Assembly: GCF_021404465.1 (NCBI RefSeq)
Contig: NZ_JABFTT010000006.1
Coordinates: forward strand, 62,001-126,000
DNA: 64,000 bases
DNA from: Billgrantia zhangzhouensis
Lineage (GTDB): Bacteria > Pseudomonadota > Gammaproteobacteria > Pseudomonadales > Halomonadaceae
Reading direction: 5' to 3'
Part shown: piece after piece, positions 45,899-56,809 of the stretch
Position numbering within the stretch: the stretch's first letter is position 1
Layout of the letters: each line of letters opens with the position of its first letter
The notes under the pieces: generated by a model
What the model was told of the DNA's origin: nothing
Seen by the model: the letters and a program-made list of their open reading frames with translations, nothing else
Database searches by the model: none
Made by a program: the position numbers and the translations under genes

Positions 45899-47093
45899 CC
45901 AAAGATCGAAAGCCAAGCCCAAACCGAAGCCGAAGGACAGGCGCAAGACGAAGGAGAAGGATGAATCGACCCAGGGCGAGGAGAAGAAGCGCTTCCACGC
46001 CAGCGGCCCGCGCCCGCTGTGGTCGGGCACCATCACCTTCGGCCTGGTCAGCCTGCCGGTCAACCTCTACCCGGCCAACCGCCCCAAGCCGGTATCGCTG
46101 CGCATGGTCGACAACGACGGCACGCCGCTGGCGCGGCGCTACTTCTGCGAGAAGGAAGAACGCGTGCTCGACCACGACGAGCTGATCCGCGGCTACGAGG
46201 TCGAGAAGAACGAGTTCGTAGTGGTGGAGGACCATGAACTCGAGTCGCTGGCACCGGAGAAGTCCCAGGAGATCGACCTCAAGCGCTTCGTCGGCCTCGA
46301 CGAGATCGACCCGATGTATTTCGAGCGCGCCTACTTCATGACTCCCGACAAGGGCGTGACCAAGGCCTACCGCCTGCTGGCCGAGAGCATGGAGGCCACC
46401 GGACGAGCCGGTATCGCTACCTTCGTCATGCGCGGCAAGGAGTATCTGGTGGCAATCATCGCCGAGAAAGGCATCCTGCGTGCCGAGACACTGCGCTTCG
46501 CCGAAGAGCTGCGTACTCCCGATGACATCGCCCTACCCGAGTCTCCCAAGGCCGACAAGAACAGGGTGAAGGCGATGCAGCAGGCCATCGATGCACTGGT
46601 CGAGAAGGACCTCGAACGCGAGGCGCTGCAGGACCAGCAGAGTCAGCGCATCATCGCCCGCGCCCAGGAGAAACTGGCCCACGGCGAGGATGTGATCGCT
46701 CTGGGCGAGGAAGACGAGCCCGAGGTCGAGCCGGAACAGGACGGCGAAGTGATCGACCTGATGCAGATACTCAAGCAGAGCCTGGCCGAAGGTCGCCCGC
46801 CCGGCCAGGAAGCACGCGACGACGCCGGCGAGAGCCAACCGGATAAGCGCGGCAAGCCGGCGGCCAAACGCAGCAAAGCGAGGAAGCGCCCAGCAGGCAA
46901 GCACGGCACGGGCAAGAAGGCAGCCGGTCAGGGCGATGGCAAGGCCGCACCACGTGGCAAGCGCAGCGTCAAGCTGGCCGAACTGGAAAATCTCTCCCGC
47001 GAGGAACTCTACGAACGCGCCCAGCAGCTCGACCTACCCGGACGAAGCCGTATGAGCAAGGCCGAGCTGGCCAGGGCCATCAGCGCACACTGA
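45891..47093 (+). CDS. ku: Ku protein (NHEJ), copy 2 with SAP-like tail
   Basis: 400 residues. A Lys-rich N-terminal 40, Ku core (PLWSGTITFGLVSLPVNLYPA...), then a basic linker and a C-terminal SAP-like helix pair (KLAELENLSREELYERAQQLDLPGR). Start is a GTG at 45891 inside the end of copy 1, with AAGGAG upstream. Both copies may form a heterodimer as known for Sinorhizobium; inference. Confidence 0.95.
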   Translation: MPSQRSKAKPKPKPKDRRKTKEKDESTQGEEKKRFHASGPRPLWSGTITFGLVSLPVNLYPANRPKPVSLRMVDNDGTPLARRYFCEKEERVLDHDELIRGYEVEKNEFVVVEDHELESLAPEKSQEIDLKRFVGLDEIDPMYFERAYFMTPDKGVTKAYRLLAESMEATGRAGIATFVMRGKEYLVAIIAEKGILRAETLRFAEELRTPDDIALPESPKADKNRVKAMQQAIDALVEKDLEREALQDQQSQRIIARAQEKLAHGEDVIALGEEDEPEVEPEQDGEVIDLMQILKQSLAEGRPPGQEARDDAGESQPDKRGKPAAKRSKARKRPAGKHGTGKKAAGQGDGKAAPRGKRSVKLAELENLSREELYERAQQLDLPGRSRMSKAELARAISAH

Positions 47094-47102
47094 TACGAAA
47101 AA

Positions 47103-47120
47103 GCCGGCCCGAAGGCCGGC
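47103..47120 (-). terminator. Terminator between ku and acs
   Basis: GCCGGCC / GGCCGGC stem with CGAA loop; TTTTT follows on the minus strand, so it ends acs and may also stop ku transcripts. Confidence 0.82.
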
Positions 47121-47170
47121 AGGTTCGATCTTTCAGTTGGCTGTTCCTGCCAAGTAGGGTGCTGGACAAA

Positions 47171-49117
<1,947 letters not shown>

Positions 49118-49207
49118 TGGCTAGCCTCTTCCAGGAGATGCACCCTCTCGGTGGATGTTACCGGCTGCCTTGTTATTGGTTGCGCCGGCATCAGATTCGC
49201 CCTTCAG

Positions 49208-49248
49208 CATATACCGTCGAAGCGGGCCTAACTCTTAGACCTTGGTAT
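49208..49248 (-). promoter_or_regulatory. acs promoter: -10 box and proximal operator
   Basis: Minus strand -10 TATATG (49208-49213); the sequence in the -35 place (AAGAGT) is poor, as expected of an activator-dependent promoter. The 12-mer at 49237-49248 (plus strand AGACCTTGGTAT) is centred at about -41.5 from the predicted start, the class II position. Confidence 0.68.
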
Positions 49249-49268
49249 CAGGATTTTTTCCTTTGCAA

Positions 49269-49838
49269 TCATGTGCTTGCAACAACACATCCATGCTCTA
49301 CAAAGGGCTGATAGACCAAGGTCTGAGCACACGACAAACAGCGGTAGCGGCGTCCATTGCGCGCCAGCGAGTGACGACGTGAAGTGAAAAAGTGCTCCTG
49401 GCAGCCACAATGATAGCGATACGGCGTCGGGCTCGCGCGTCCAACATCGAAGCGATGGGTCACCCGCGGCTCGAGCCCGAACAGCCGCTCCATCACGGTA
49501 CGCCACTCGCGCCCGTGGGGCCTGGCCCGGTGGCCGTCGCTCAAGTGCCGCACCAGCCAGTGGGCCATTTCGTGCGGCACCACCTCGGTGAGAAAGGCCT
49601 GGCGATTCTCACGATACAGCACCCGGTTGAAACGAAGCCCGCCGCGGCCGTAGTGAGCCTGGCCGGCGCATTTGCCGCGCAGGTCGCACCAGACCATGGG
49701 CCGGGGCAGCTCGGGATGGTAATGGCGGCACAGCTGCCAGGCTGCCTCTACCCTGTCCAACAGGGCTTGGTGAAGCGCAGCCTCGTCGAGGCTTGCCAGC
49801 CACTCGGGGCAAGGATCGGGAAGCACGGGTCGTTTCAT
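49269..49838 (-). CDS. sprT: SprT-like zinc metalloprotease-type protein
   Basis: 189 residues. HEMAH (HExxH) in VPHEMAHWLVRHL, a third ligand region downstream (HGREWRTVME), and Cys pairs (HCGCQ, CLSC) of a zinc ribbon. Homologous to SprT/SPRTN DNA-repair proteases. ATG chosen at 49838 (MKRPVLPDPCPEW); upstream extension to 49910 looks non-coding. Lies upstream of acs on the same strand. Confidence 0.85.
   Translation of the reverse strand: MKRPVLPDPCPEWLASLDEAALHQALLDRVEAAWQLCRHYHPELPRPMVWCDLRGKCAGQAHYGRGGLRFNRVLYRENRQAFLTEVVPHEMAHWLVRHLSDGHRARPHGREWRTVMERLFGLEPRVTHRFDVGRASPTPYRYHCGCQEHFFTSRRHSLARNGRRYRCLSCAQTLVYQPFVEHGCVVAST
49312..49324. promoter_or_regulatory. Distal operator-like element upstream of acs
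   Basis: TAGACCAAGGTCT, with a perfect palindromic core AGACC-AA-GGTCT, centred 76 bases from the proximal one. It falls in the sprT 3' coding end, so part of its sequence is also constrained by coding. Confidence 0.65.
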
Positions 49839-49921
49839 GGGTGCTAAAATGACGTCCCGCCACGCCGCTGTCCAGCCCAGCGCGGCCACGATTCGCCTTT
49901 CCGATGACATGCGAGAGCCTG

Positions 49922-50572
49922 ATGTCCGATACGCCCCTGCCCCACCCTCTGCTCGAGGACGAAGAACTCGAACGCCTCGACGATTTTCTCGACTCCGAAC
50001 GCGTCGATCCCGATGCCCTGGACCTGATCTCGGCCCATGGCTTCCTCGTCGCCCTGGCCGTGGCGCCGCGTGAGGTAGAGCCCGCCGCCTGGGTGGCCGA
50101 ACTGTTCCACGGCGAGCCGGCCTTTACCGACGATAGCGAACGCAGCGTGATCCTGGGATTGCTGGAGAAGCTGCGCGGCAACGCCATCGATACCCTGGAA
50201 CAGGGCGGTCTGCCCGAGTTGCCCTTCGAGCTCACCCTGGACGGTCTGCCACCGGAGGAGACGCCCATCGGCGACTGGTGTGCCGGCTTCATGGAGGGTG
50301 TATTCCTCGACGAAGCCGCCTGGTTCGAACAGGACGAAGAGACGGTCGCCACCCTGCTGATACCGTTCATGGCGCTTTCCGGCCTGTTCGACGACGAGCC
50401 GGACATGGCCGACATGACAGCGGACACTGCGCGCCTGGAGTCGCTGGCCGGTCAACTGCCCGACCTGGTGCTGGACCTCTACCTGCACTACCGCGTACCG
50501 CCGGAGACGCCCAAGCCCATGCCGCGCAAGAAGAAGCCCGCCGGGCGCGGTCCCGGCAGGGGCAAGCGGTAG
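49922..50572 (+). CDS. UPF0149/YecA-family protein
   Basis: 216 residues, acidic. YgfB/YecA-type helical domain (LDDFLDSERVDPDALDLISAHGFLVALAV, IGDWCAGFMEGVFLDEAAW) with a basic Pro/Lys/Arg tail. Function unclear. ATG at 49922 gives the usual N-terminus; an in-frame ATG at 49904 is possible. Divergent from sprT. Confidence 0.85.
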   Translation: MSDTPLPHPLLEDEELERLDDFLDSERVDPDALDLISAHGFLVALAVAPREVEPAAWVAELFHGEPAFTDDSERSVILGLLEKLRGNAIDTLEQGGLPELPFELTLDGLPPEETPIGDWCAGFMEGVFLDEAAWFEQDEETVATLLIPFMALSGLFDDEPDMADMTADTARLESLAGQLPDLVLDLYLHYRVPPETPKPMPRKKKPAGRGPGRGKR

Positions 50573-50598
50573 GGTCGCCAGCCAAGTGCAATAGCCCG

Positions 50599-51720
50599 TC
50601 ACCGCAGCCGCGTCAACCAAGCGTCGAAGCTGCCGAATAACCACTCCTTGAAGCGCTGCCAGCGCGGCCGCTGCACCCAGGCTTGGTGGGTGATCTCGCG
50701 GCTGGCGGCGAAATTTCGCTCGAACAGAGCCGCCACCTCATTGGCAAAGCGGACGTCGTCCACTTCCTGGTTGGCCTCCAGGTTCCAATGCAAGCTCCAA
50801 TGGTCGAAATTGCACGACCCCAGGCTCGACCACTGGTCGACCAATGAGAACTTGGCGTGGATGAAGGCCGGCTGGAACTCGAAGATCCGCACGCCAGCAC
50901 GCAGCAGGCGCCGGTAGAAGCGTTGGCCGGCATAGCGTACCCAGGGGTGGTCATGGTCATGGCCGGGCAGCAGCAGGCGCACGTCGACCCCACGGCGGGC
51001 GGCCCGCGCCAGCCGCATGCGCAGGCTGAAGGTGGGCACGAAATAAGGCGTGCACAGCCAGATGCGGCGCTGGGCCGACGACACCCGCCCATAGAGCGAG
51101 TGACGAATTGCCTGGTAGCGATAGCCTTGGCCCCATACCACCCGGCCACGCATGCCGCGGCCATTCTCCTGCGGATTGCGCTCGAGCCGCAGGTGTCGAA
51201 CCAGAGCTGCCGCCCCCGTGCCACGCGTCAGCGGCGAGTCCCACAGTCGCGAGAACAGCCATACCCAGTCGGCGACCACCGGCCCTTCGATGCACACCGC
51301 AACCTCATACCAGGCGTCGAGGAATTCGTCGACCACGCCGAAGCCGCCAGTGAAGGCAATGCGACCGTCGATCACCATCAGTTTGCGGTGATCCCGGGTC
51401 AGATTGCGGGTCAGCGAACGCAACCCCAGCGGATTGAACAGCCTCAGCGCCACACCAGCCTCCTCCAGGCGCCGACGGTCCTCACTGCCAAGTCCCATGG
51501 CCCCGTAGGCATCCAGCATCAAGGCAACCGTGACGCCTCGCCCCGCCGCACGGCACAGCGCATCAATCAATGCCGTCGCCAGTCGGCCCGACTGCATCAG
51601 GTAGAGTTCGATAAGGATCGAGTGGCGTGCCTCCTTGATGGCAGCAGACATCACCGGCAGAAAACACGAAGCCTCCGCCAGCAGTTCGAACCGATTGCCG
51701 TCTCGCCACACGTCATGCAT
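50599..51720 (-). CDS. clsB: Cardiolipin synthase-like phospholipase D protein
   Basis: 373 residues with two HKD motifs: DHRKLMVIDG (HxKx4D) and HAKFSLVDQ...GSCNFD. Resembles ClsB/YbhO, lacking N-terminal membrane helices of ClsA. Makes cardiolipin from phosphatidylglycerol and another lipid, on the membrane face. ATG at 51720 with GGGGAG upstream; a longer reading to 51762 is not preferred. Confidence 0.88.
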   Translation of the reverse strand: MHDVWRDGNRFELLAEASCFLPVMSAAIKEARHSILIELYLMQSGRLATALIDALCRAAGRGVTVALMLDAYGAMGLGSEDRRRLEEAGVALRLFNPLGLRSLTRNLTRDHRKLMVIDGRIAFTGGFGVVDEFLDAWYEVAVCIEGPVVADWVWLFSRLWDSPLTRGTGAAALVRHLRLERNPQENGRGMRGRVVWGQGYRYQAIRHSLYGRVSSAQRRIWLCTPYFVPTFSLRMRLARAARRGVDVRLLLPGHDHDHPWVRYAGQRFYRRLLRAGVRIFEFQPAFIHAKFSLVDQWSSLGSCNFDHWSLHWNLEANQEVDDVRFANEVAALFERNFAASREITHQAWVQRPRWQRFKEWLFGSFDAWLTRLR

Positions 51721-51840
51721 GGCATGCTCCCCATTCGCTAATCCATGTGATTGACACACCATTTACTCGATCAGGAAAGCACCTGACCCAACTTGACACC
51801 ATCGCTATACTGGCCCCTGGTTCGACCTCGAGGCAATCGG

Positions 51841-54282
51841 ATGGCCCTGGCCCAGACACTGCTCACATTACTTCGTGCCCCACTGAAAGGAATGATCAAG
51901 GCTTGGGTCGAGACCCGGCTCATCGAGCCCGATCCCAGCGACCTGGATATCGATCCTGGGTTGCCCACGCTCTACGTACTGCCTCACCCAGCACTCTCCG
52001 ACGCCCTGCTGCTCGATGTGCTGTGTAAACGCCATGGGCTGCCCCCAGCGCGTGGAAGCATCGACCTCAATGGTATCGAACTGCCGACCAGCGTCGCACT
52101 CCCCATCAGGCAGCGCCGGCTATGGCAGCGGGCGCGGGCGCTCGAAGCTCCCTTTCGCCAGGCGCTGGAACACTTGGCCACCCATCCCCAGGCCGATATC
52201 CAACTCATCCCGATAAGCGTGTTCTGGGGACGTGCTCCCGGCAAACGCTTCGGCTTCTGGCGCCTGCTGGCCGCCGACAGCTGGCAATTGGCCGGACGGT
52301 TACGCCGGGCGTTATCGGTACTGGTCAACGGCAAGAGCGTCGAAGTCCACTTCGGCGCCCCGCTACGCCTGCGCGACCTGCTCGACGAGCGTGGCCCCGC
52401 CGTGGCCAACCGTAAGAGCGCACGGCTGCTGCGTATCCACTTCCGGCGCATGCGTACGCGCGTGCTCGGCCCCGACCTTTCCCACCGCCGCACCCTGATA
52501 GAGGGCGTGGCGGCCAGCCCCGAGGTGCGCCGGGTGATCGGCGAACTCGCACCTGCCGAAAAGCGCTCGCCAGAGCGTTTACAGCGGCGTGCTTTGCGCT
52601 ACGGTCGCGAAATCGCCTCGAACATGACCTACCCGGTACTGCGCTTCATGGACGGCTTGCTGCGCCGGCTGTGGAACCGGCTGTACGACGGTGTCGAGGT
52701 ACACGGCCTCGAACGAGTCAAGGCATTGGCCGGCGACCATACGCTGGTCTACGTACCCTGCCATCGCAGCCATATCGACTATCTGCTGCTCTCCTACGTG
52801 CTTTATCGCGACGGCCTGATGCCGCCGCACATTGCCGCCGGACGCAACCTCGACATGCCGCTGATCGGTCCGCTGCTGCGCCGCGGCGGTGCGTTCTTCA
52901 TGCGCCGCAGCTTCCGCGACAAGCCGCTCTATGCGGCGGTCTTCAACGAGTACCTGCACCGGCTACTGGAACGCGGCCATCCGCTGGAGTATTTCATCGA
53001 AGGCGGACGCTCACGCAGCGGACGCATGCTCGCCCCCCGCCCCGGCATGCTGTCGATGACGCTGCGTTCGTTTTACCGCAGCGCCGGCAGCGGCAACCCG
53101 ACCCGGCTGGCTTTCATCCCGGTCTATATCGGTTACGAACGTATCATCGAGAACGCCAGCTATCAGCGCGAAATGCGCGGCGGCAAGAAGCGCAAGGAGA
53201 CACCTTGGGCGCTGCTGCGGGTCGTCGGTCAGCTGCGTCAGCCCTTCGGCAAGGTCGCCGTCAATGTCGGCGAGCCGTTGCTGCTGGGTCCTTATCTCGA
53301 TGCCGGCACGCCAGGCTGGCGTGACGACATCGCCCAGGCGAAGCCGGCCTGGCTCAGCCAGGCCGTGCCCCGGGTCGGCGACGAGCTGTCCCGGCGAATC
53401 AATGCCGCCGCAGCGCTCAACCCGGTCAACCTGGTGGCACTGGTACTACTGGCCACGCCCCACCATGCCATCGAGGCCAGCCTGATGTCGCGTCAGTTGG
53501 CACTGCTGGCGGCTCTGCAGCGCCACTGTCCGGGAGGCGAGCACATCAGCCTGCCCCAGGACGAACCCGAGCAATGGATCGATCATGTCGTCGCCCTGGG
53601 CATGATCGAGCGCCGGCCGCATCCGCTCGGCGGCATTCTCACGGCAACGGCGGAGCAAGCCAGCCTGCTGGTGTGGTATCGCAACAACGTACTGCATCTC
53701 TTCGCCCTGGCCGGCCTCGCCGCCTTCGCCTTTCGCCATGTTCCGCGTCACGATCACGATACGTTGCTGGCCCGGCTCGCCCCGCCCTGGCCGATTCTGG
53801 CGCGTGAACTGTTCCTCGAACCGAGCAACCTGTCCCAAGCCCTGCCCAAGATGCTCGACGCGCTATGCGCGGAAGGGTTGCTCGAACGCCGGGAGAGCGG
53901 CTGGCAGCGTGCCGAGGCGCTGGAAGCCGGCGAGCAACTGCACCTATTGGGACGCCTGATGCAACCTTCGCTGGAACGCGGCTACCTGCTGCTGGCCATC
54001 TTGCTCGACCAGGCGCCCGGCAAGCTGGGACGCGAAGCCCTGGCCGAGCGCAGCCAGCAACTGGCCGAGCGACTGGCGCTGCTCTCCGGGCGCGACGCAC
54101 CGGAGTTCTTCGATCGCAAGCTGTTCGCCAGCCTGATCGAGAGCCTGGAAACCGAAGGCTGGATCTGGGAGGAGGACGGGCTGCTGCGGTACGACGAACG
54201 GCTGCGCCGCGCCGCGCAGCAAACCGGCGAGTTGTTCGATCCGGCGCTGCGGCACAGGCTCCAGCTCGTCAGCCACGGGTAG
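51841..54282 (+). CDS. plsB: Glycerol-3-phosphate O-acyltransferase PlsB
   Basis: 813 residues. First acylation step of phospholipid synthesis, membrane-associated. HX4D motif in PCHRSHIDYLLLSY, FIEGGRSRSGR and FIPVYIGYERI. ATG chosen at 51841, GAGG eight bases upstream; a TTG at 51793 is the alternative. Divergent from the phospholipase D-type gene, so lipid genes share a promoter region. Confidence 0.95.
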   Translation: MALAQTLLTLLRAPLKGMIKAWVETRLIEPDPSDLDIDPGLPTLYVLPHPALSDALLLDVLCKRHGLPPARGSIDLNGIELPTSVALPIRQRRLWQRARALEAPFRQALEHLATHPQADIQLIPISVFWGRAPGKRFGFWRLLAADSWQLAGRLRRALSVLVNGKSVEVHFGAPLRLRDLLDERGPAVANRKSARLLRIHFRRMRTRVLGPDLSHRRTLIEGVAASPEVRRVIGELAPAEKRSPERLQRRALRYGREIASNMTYPVLRFMDGLLRRLWNRLYDGVEVHGLERVKALAGDHTLVYVPCHRSHIDYLLLSYVLYRDGLMPPHIAAGRNLDMPLIGPLLRRGGAFFMRRSFRDKPLYAAVFNEYLHRLLERGHPLEYFIEGGRSRSGRMLAPRPGMLSMTLRSFYRSAGSGNPTRLAFIPVYIGYERIIENASYQREMRGGKKRKETPWALLRVVGQLRQPFGKVAVNVGEPLLLGPYLDAGTPGWRDDIAQAKPAWLSQAVPRVGDELSRRINAAAALNPVNLVALVLLATPHHAIEASLMSRQLALLAALQRHCPGGEHISLPQDEPEQWIDHVVALGMIERRPHPLGGILTATAEQASLLVWYRNNVLHLFALAGLAAFAFRHVPRHDHDTLLARLAPPWPILARELFLEPSNLSQALPKMLDALCAEGLLERRESGWQRAEALEAGEQLHLLGRLMQPSLERGYLLLAILLDQAPGKLGREALAERSQQLAERLALLSGRDAPEFFDRKLFASLIESLETEGWIWEEDGLLRYDERLRRAAQQTGELFDPALRHRLQLVSHG

Positions 54283-54356
54283 ATTCGGCCTACCCCCGGC
54301 ATCCCTCGCCCCAGGTGGTGAAGTGAGACCGGTGAACGGATCGGAGCAGCACGGCA

Positions 54357-55076
54357 TCAGGCCTTGAGCGAGCGGTGAACGTAGAGGTCGTAGCGGCTGG
54401 TCTTGCCTTCGATGACGTGCTGTGGCGCCGGGCCCGCGATGGGTGGCGCCTTGCGCGGGCGCTTGACCACCACGCGGTGGGTGGCCACATCCAGCGCCGC
54501 CTCGAGCAGGCGCGGCGCATCGGCATCGTCGCCAGCGAGTTCGCGGAACAGGCGCATCTCCTTCTTCACCAGCGCCGACTTCTCGCGGTGGGGAAACATG
54601 GGGTCGAGGTGAATCACCTGGGGCGCCACCGTGCTGGCAGTGACCAGCGCGGCGAGATCGCGAATGGCATCGCCATGTGCTAGGTGCATGCGGGCGACGA
54701 TCGCCGACGCCTCGGGGTCCCGGGCGGCGCGCGCCAAGCCATCCTCCAACAGGGCATGGATCGCCGCCACGCGTTCGATCAGCAGCACCTCGGCGCCGAG
54801 GCTCGCCAGCACGAAGGCGTCGCGCCCCAGGCCGGCGGTGGCGTCTATCACGCTAGGCGTGATGCCTGAAGCAAGGCCGCAGGCACGGGCGATGAGCTGG
54901 CCGCGGCCACCGCCGAAGCGGCGCCGATGGGCCGCCCGCCCTTCGGCGAAGTCCACCCTTAGCGGTTTGCCGTAGAGGGCCGGATCACCGGCCAGCACCA
55001 GGGCGTCACCTTCGCGGCGCAACGTCAGCCCGCCACTTTCTGACTCAGTGTCTCGCAGCCGGTCGCGACGGTTCAT
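54357..55076 (-). CDS. rsmJ: 16S rRNA (guanine1516-N2)-methyltransferase
   Basis: 239 residues. Methyltransferase motif [17 protein letters not shown], and [13 protein letters not shown] (motif IV). Starts at ATG 55076, overlapping the tsaB stop (ATGA), so translation is coupled; an alternative start at 55091 is inside tsaB. Matches RsmJ (YhiQ). Confidence 0.92.
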   Translation of the reverse strand: MNRRDRLRDTESESGGLTLRREGDALVLAGDPALYGKPLRVDFAEGRAAHRRRFGGGRGQLIARACGLASGITPSVIDATAGLGRDAFVLASLGAEVLLIERVAAIHALLEDGLARAARDPEASAIVARMHLAHGDAIRDLAALVTASTVAPQVIHLDPMFPHREKSALVKKEMRLFRELAGDDADAPRLLEAALDVATHRVVVKRPRKAPPIAGPAPQHVIEGKTSRYDLYVHRSLKA

Positions 55077-55774
55077 TTGCCCTTCTGCCACGCCACCTGG
55101 TCGCGCAGATAGATCGGCTGGCTCTCATGGGCGGCAGGGCGAGCACCCTGCGCATAGTCTCGGGCGGCCAGCAAGACCATCTCCTCGGCCGCCGGTTCCG
55201 ACTCGGCGTCGTGCCGACCGAGGCGTGCCTGTACCTCAGCCGGTATCGCCTCCCACAGCGACCAGCCGGAGCCGATGGCGTACCAGCCATCGTCCTCACC
55301 CAGAGGCGGCAGCCTCAGGTGTTCGGGCGGCATCACGGCCTCCGCGAGCAGCGCCTCTATCGCACCGTCACGACAGCGCCAGGCAGCGACGTAAATCTCG
55401 CCCATGCGTGCGTCCATGGCAGTGACGACGTGCTCGACGCCATGACGCCGATGCGCGGCCAGGGCCAATGCCTCGAGCGTCGACACGCCGAGTAGCGGGA
55501 GACCCAAACCATAAGCCAGCCCTTGGGCCGTACCGGCAGCGATACGTAACCCGGTGAAGGATCCGGGGCCACGCCCGTAGGCGATGCCATCCAGCTCGGC
55601 GGCGGTCACACCAGCCTCGGCCAGGACTTCATCGATCATCGGCAGCAGCCGGCGGGTATGCTCACGGGGCGTCAGGGCAAAGCGGGAAACGAGTCGCTCC
55701 CCGGCATCGTCACGCTGCAGCAGGGCGGCGGAACAGGCGCTGGAGGAGGCATCGAGGGCCAGCAGGATCGGCAT
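55073..55774 (-). CDS. tsaB: tRNA threonylcarbamoyladenosine biosynthesis protein TsaB
   Basis: 233 residues. [16 protein letters not shown] at the N-terminus (ASKHA fold) and [21 protein letters not shown]. Works with TsaD and TsaE for t6A37. ATG at 55774. Upstream reading to 55909 has no family similarity. Followed at once by rsmJ. Confidence 0.93.
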   Translation of the reverse strand: MPILLALDASSSACSAALLQRDDAGERLVSRFALTPREHTRRLLPMIDEVLAEAGVTAAELDGIAYGRGPGSFTGLRIAAGTAQGLAYGLGLPLLGVSTLEALALAAHRRHGVEHVVTAMDARMGEIYVAAWRCRDGAIEALLAEAVMPPEHLRLPPLGEDDGWYAIGSGWSLWEAIPAEVQARLGRHDAESEPAAEEMVLLAARDYAQGARPAAHESQPIYLRDQVAWQKGK

Positions 55775-55912
55775 AGGGAATATCGCGTCAGAGCATGGGC
55801 AGACCATTATACGCCGCCGCGCAGTGCGGGACGATGGCCCGTAACGACGATGGCGCATAACGACAGTGGCCCGCCGAGGCGGGCCACTGCAGAAGAGAGC
55901 TGGTGGCAAACG

Positions 55913-56569
<657 letters not shown>

Positions 56570-56762
56570 CTAGCTGCTCCTTGAGAGAGTGAAAATTCTT
56601 GTGCGTAAACGGAATGTCATGAACGATAACCGCGGCGGAGGCACCAGACAACCGCTCGCTGCCGGACGAGCTCTGCTTGTATGATCAAAGCCGCTGTATT
56701 ATCAGCCAATTACGGCGGGGTTGCACTTTGGTATCCCCACCCGAAAGTGGAGGCCCCCAGAC

Positions 56763-56792
56763 ACCGACGGCGCCCTGCAGGGCGCCGTCGGT
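56763..56792. terminator. Long perfect palindrome between adk and aceF
   Basis: A 30-bp perfect palindrome (15-bp arms; centre CTGCAG). As RNA it forms a long hairpin directly after aceF (minus strand), with no T tract. Likely aceF 3' end or processing signal. Confidence 0.6.
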
Positions 56793-56809
56793 ACAGCTTC
56801 CGGCAATGA

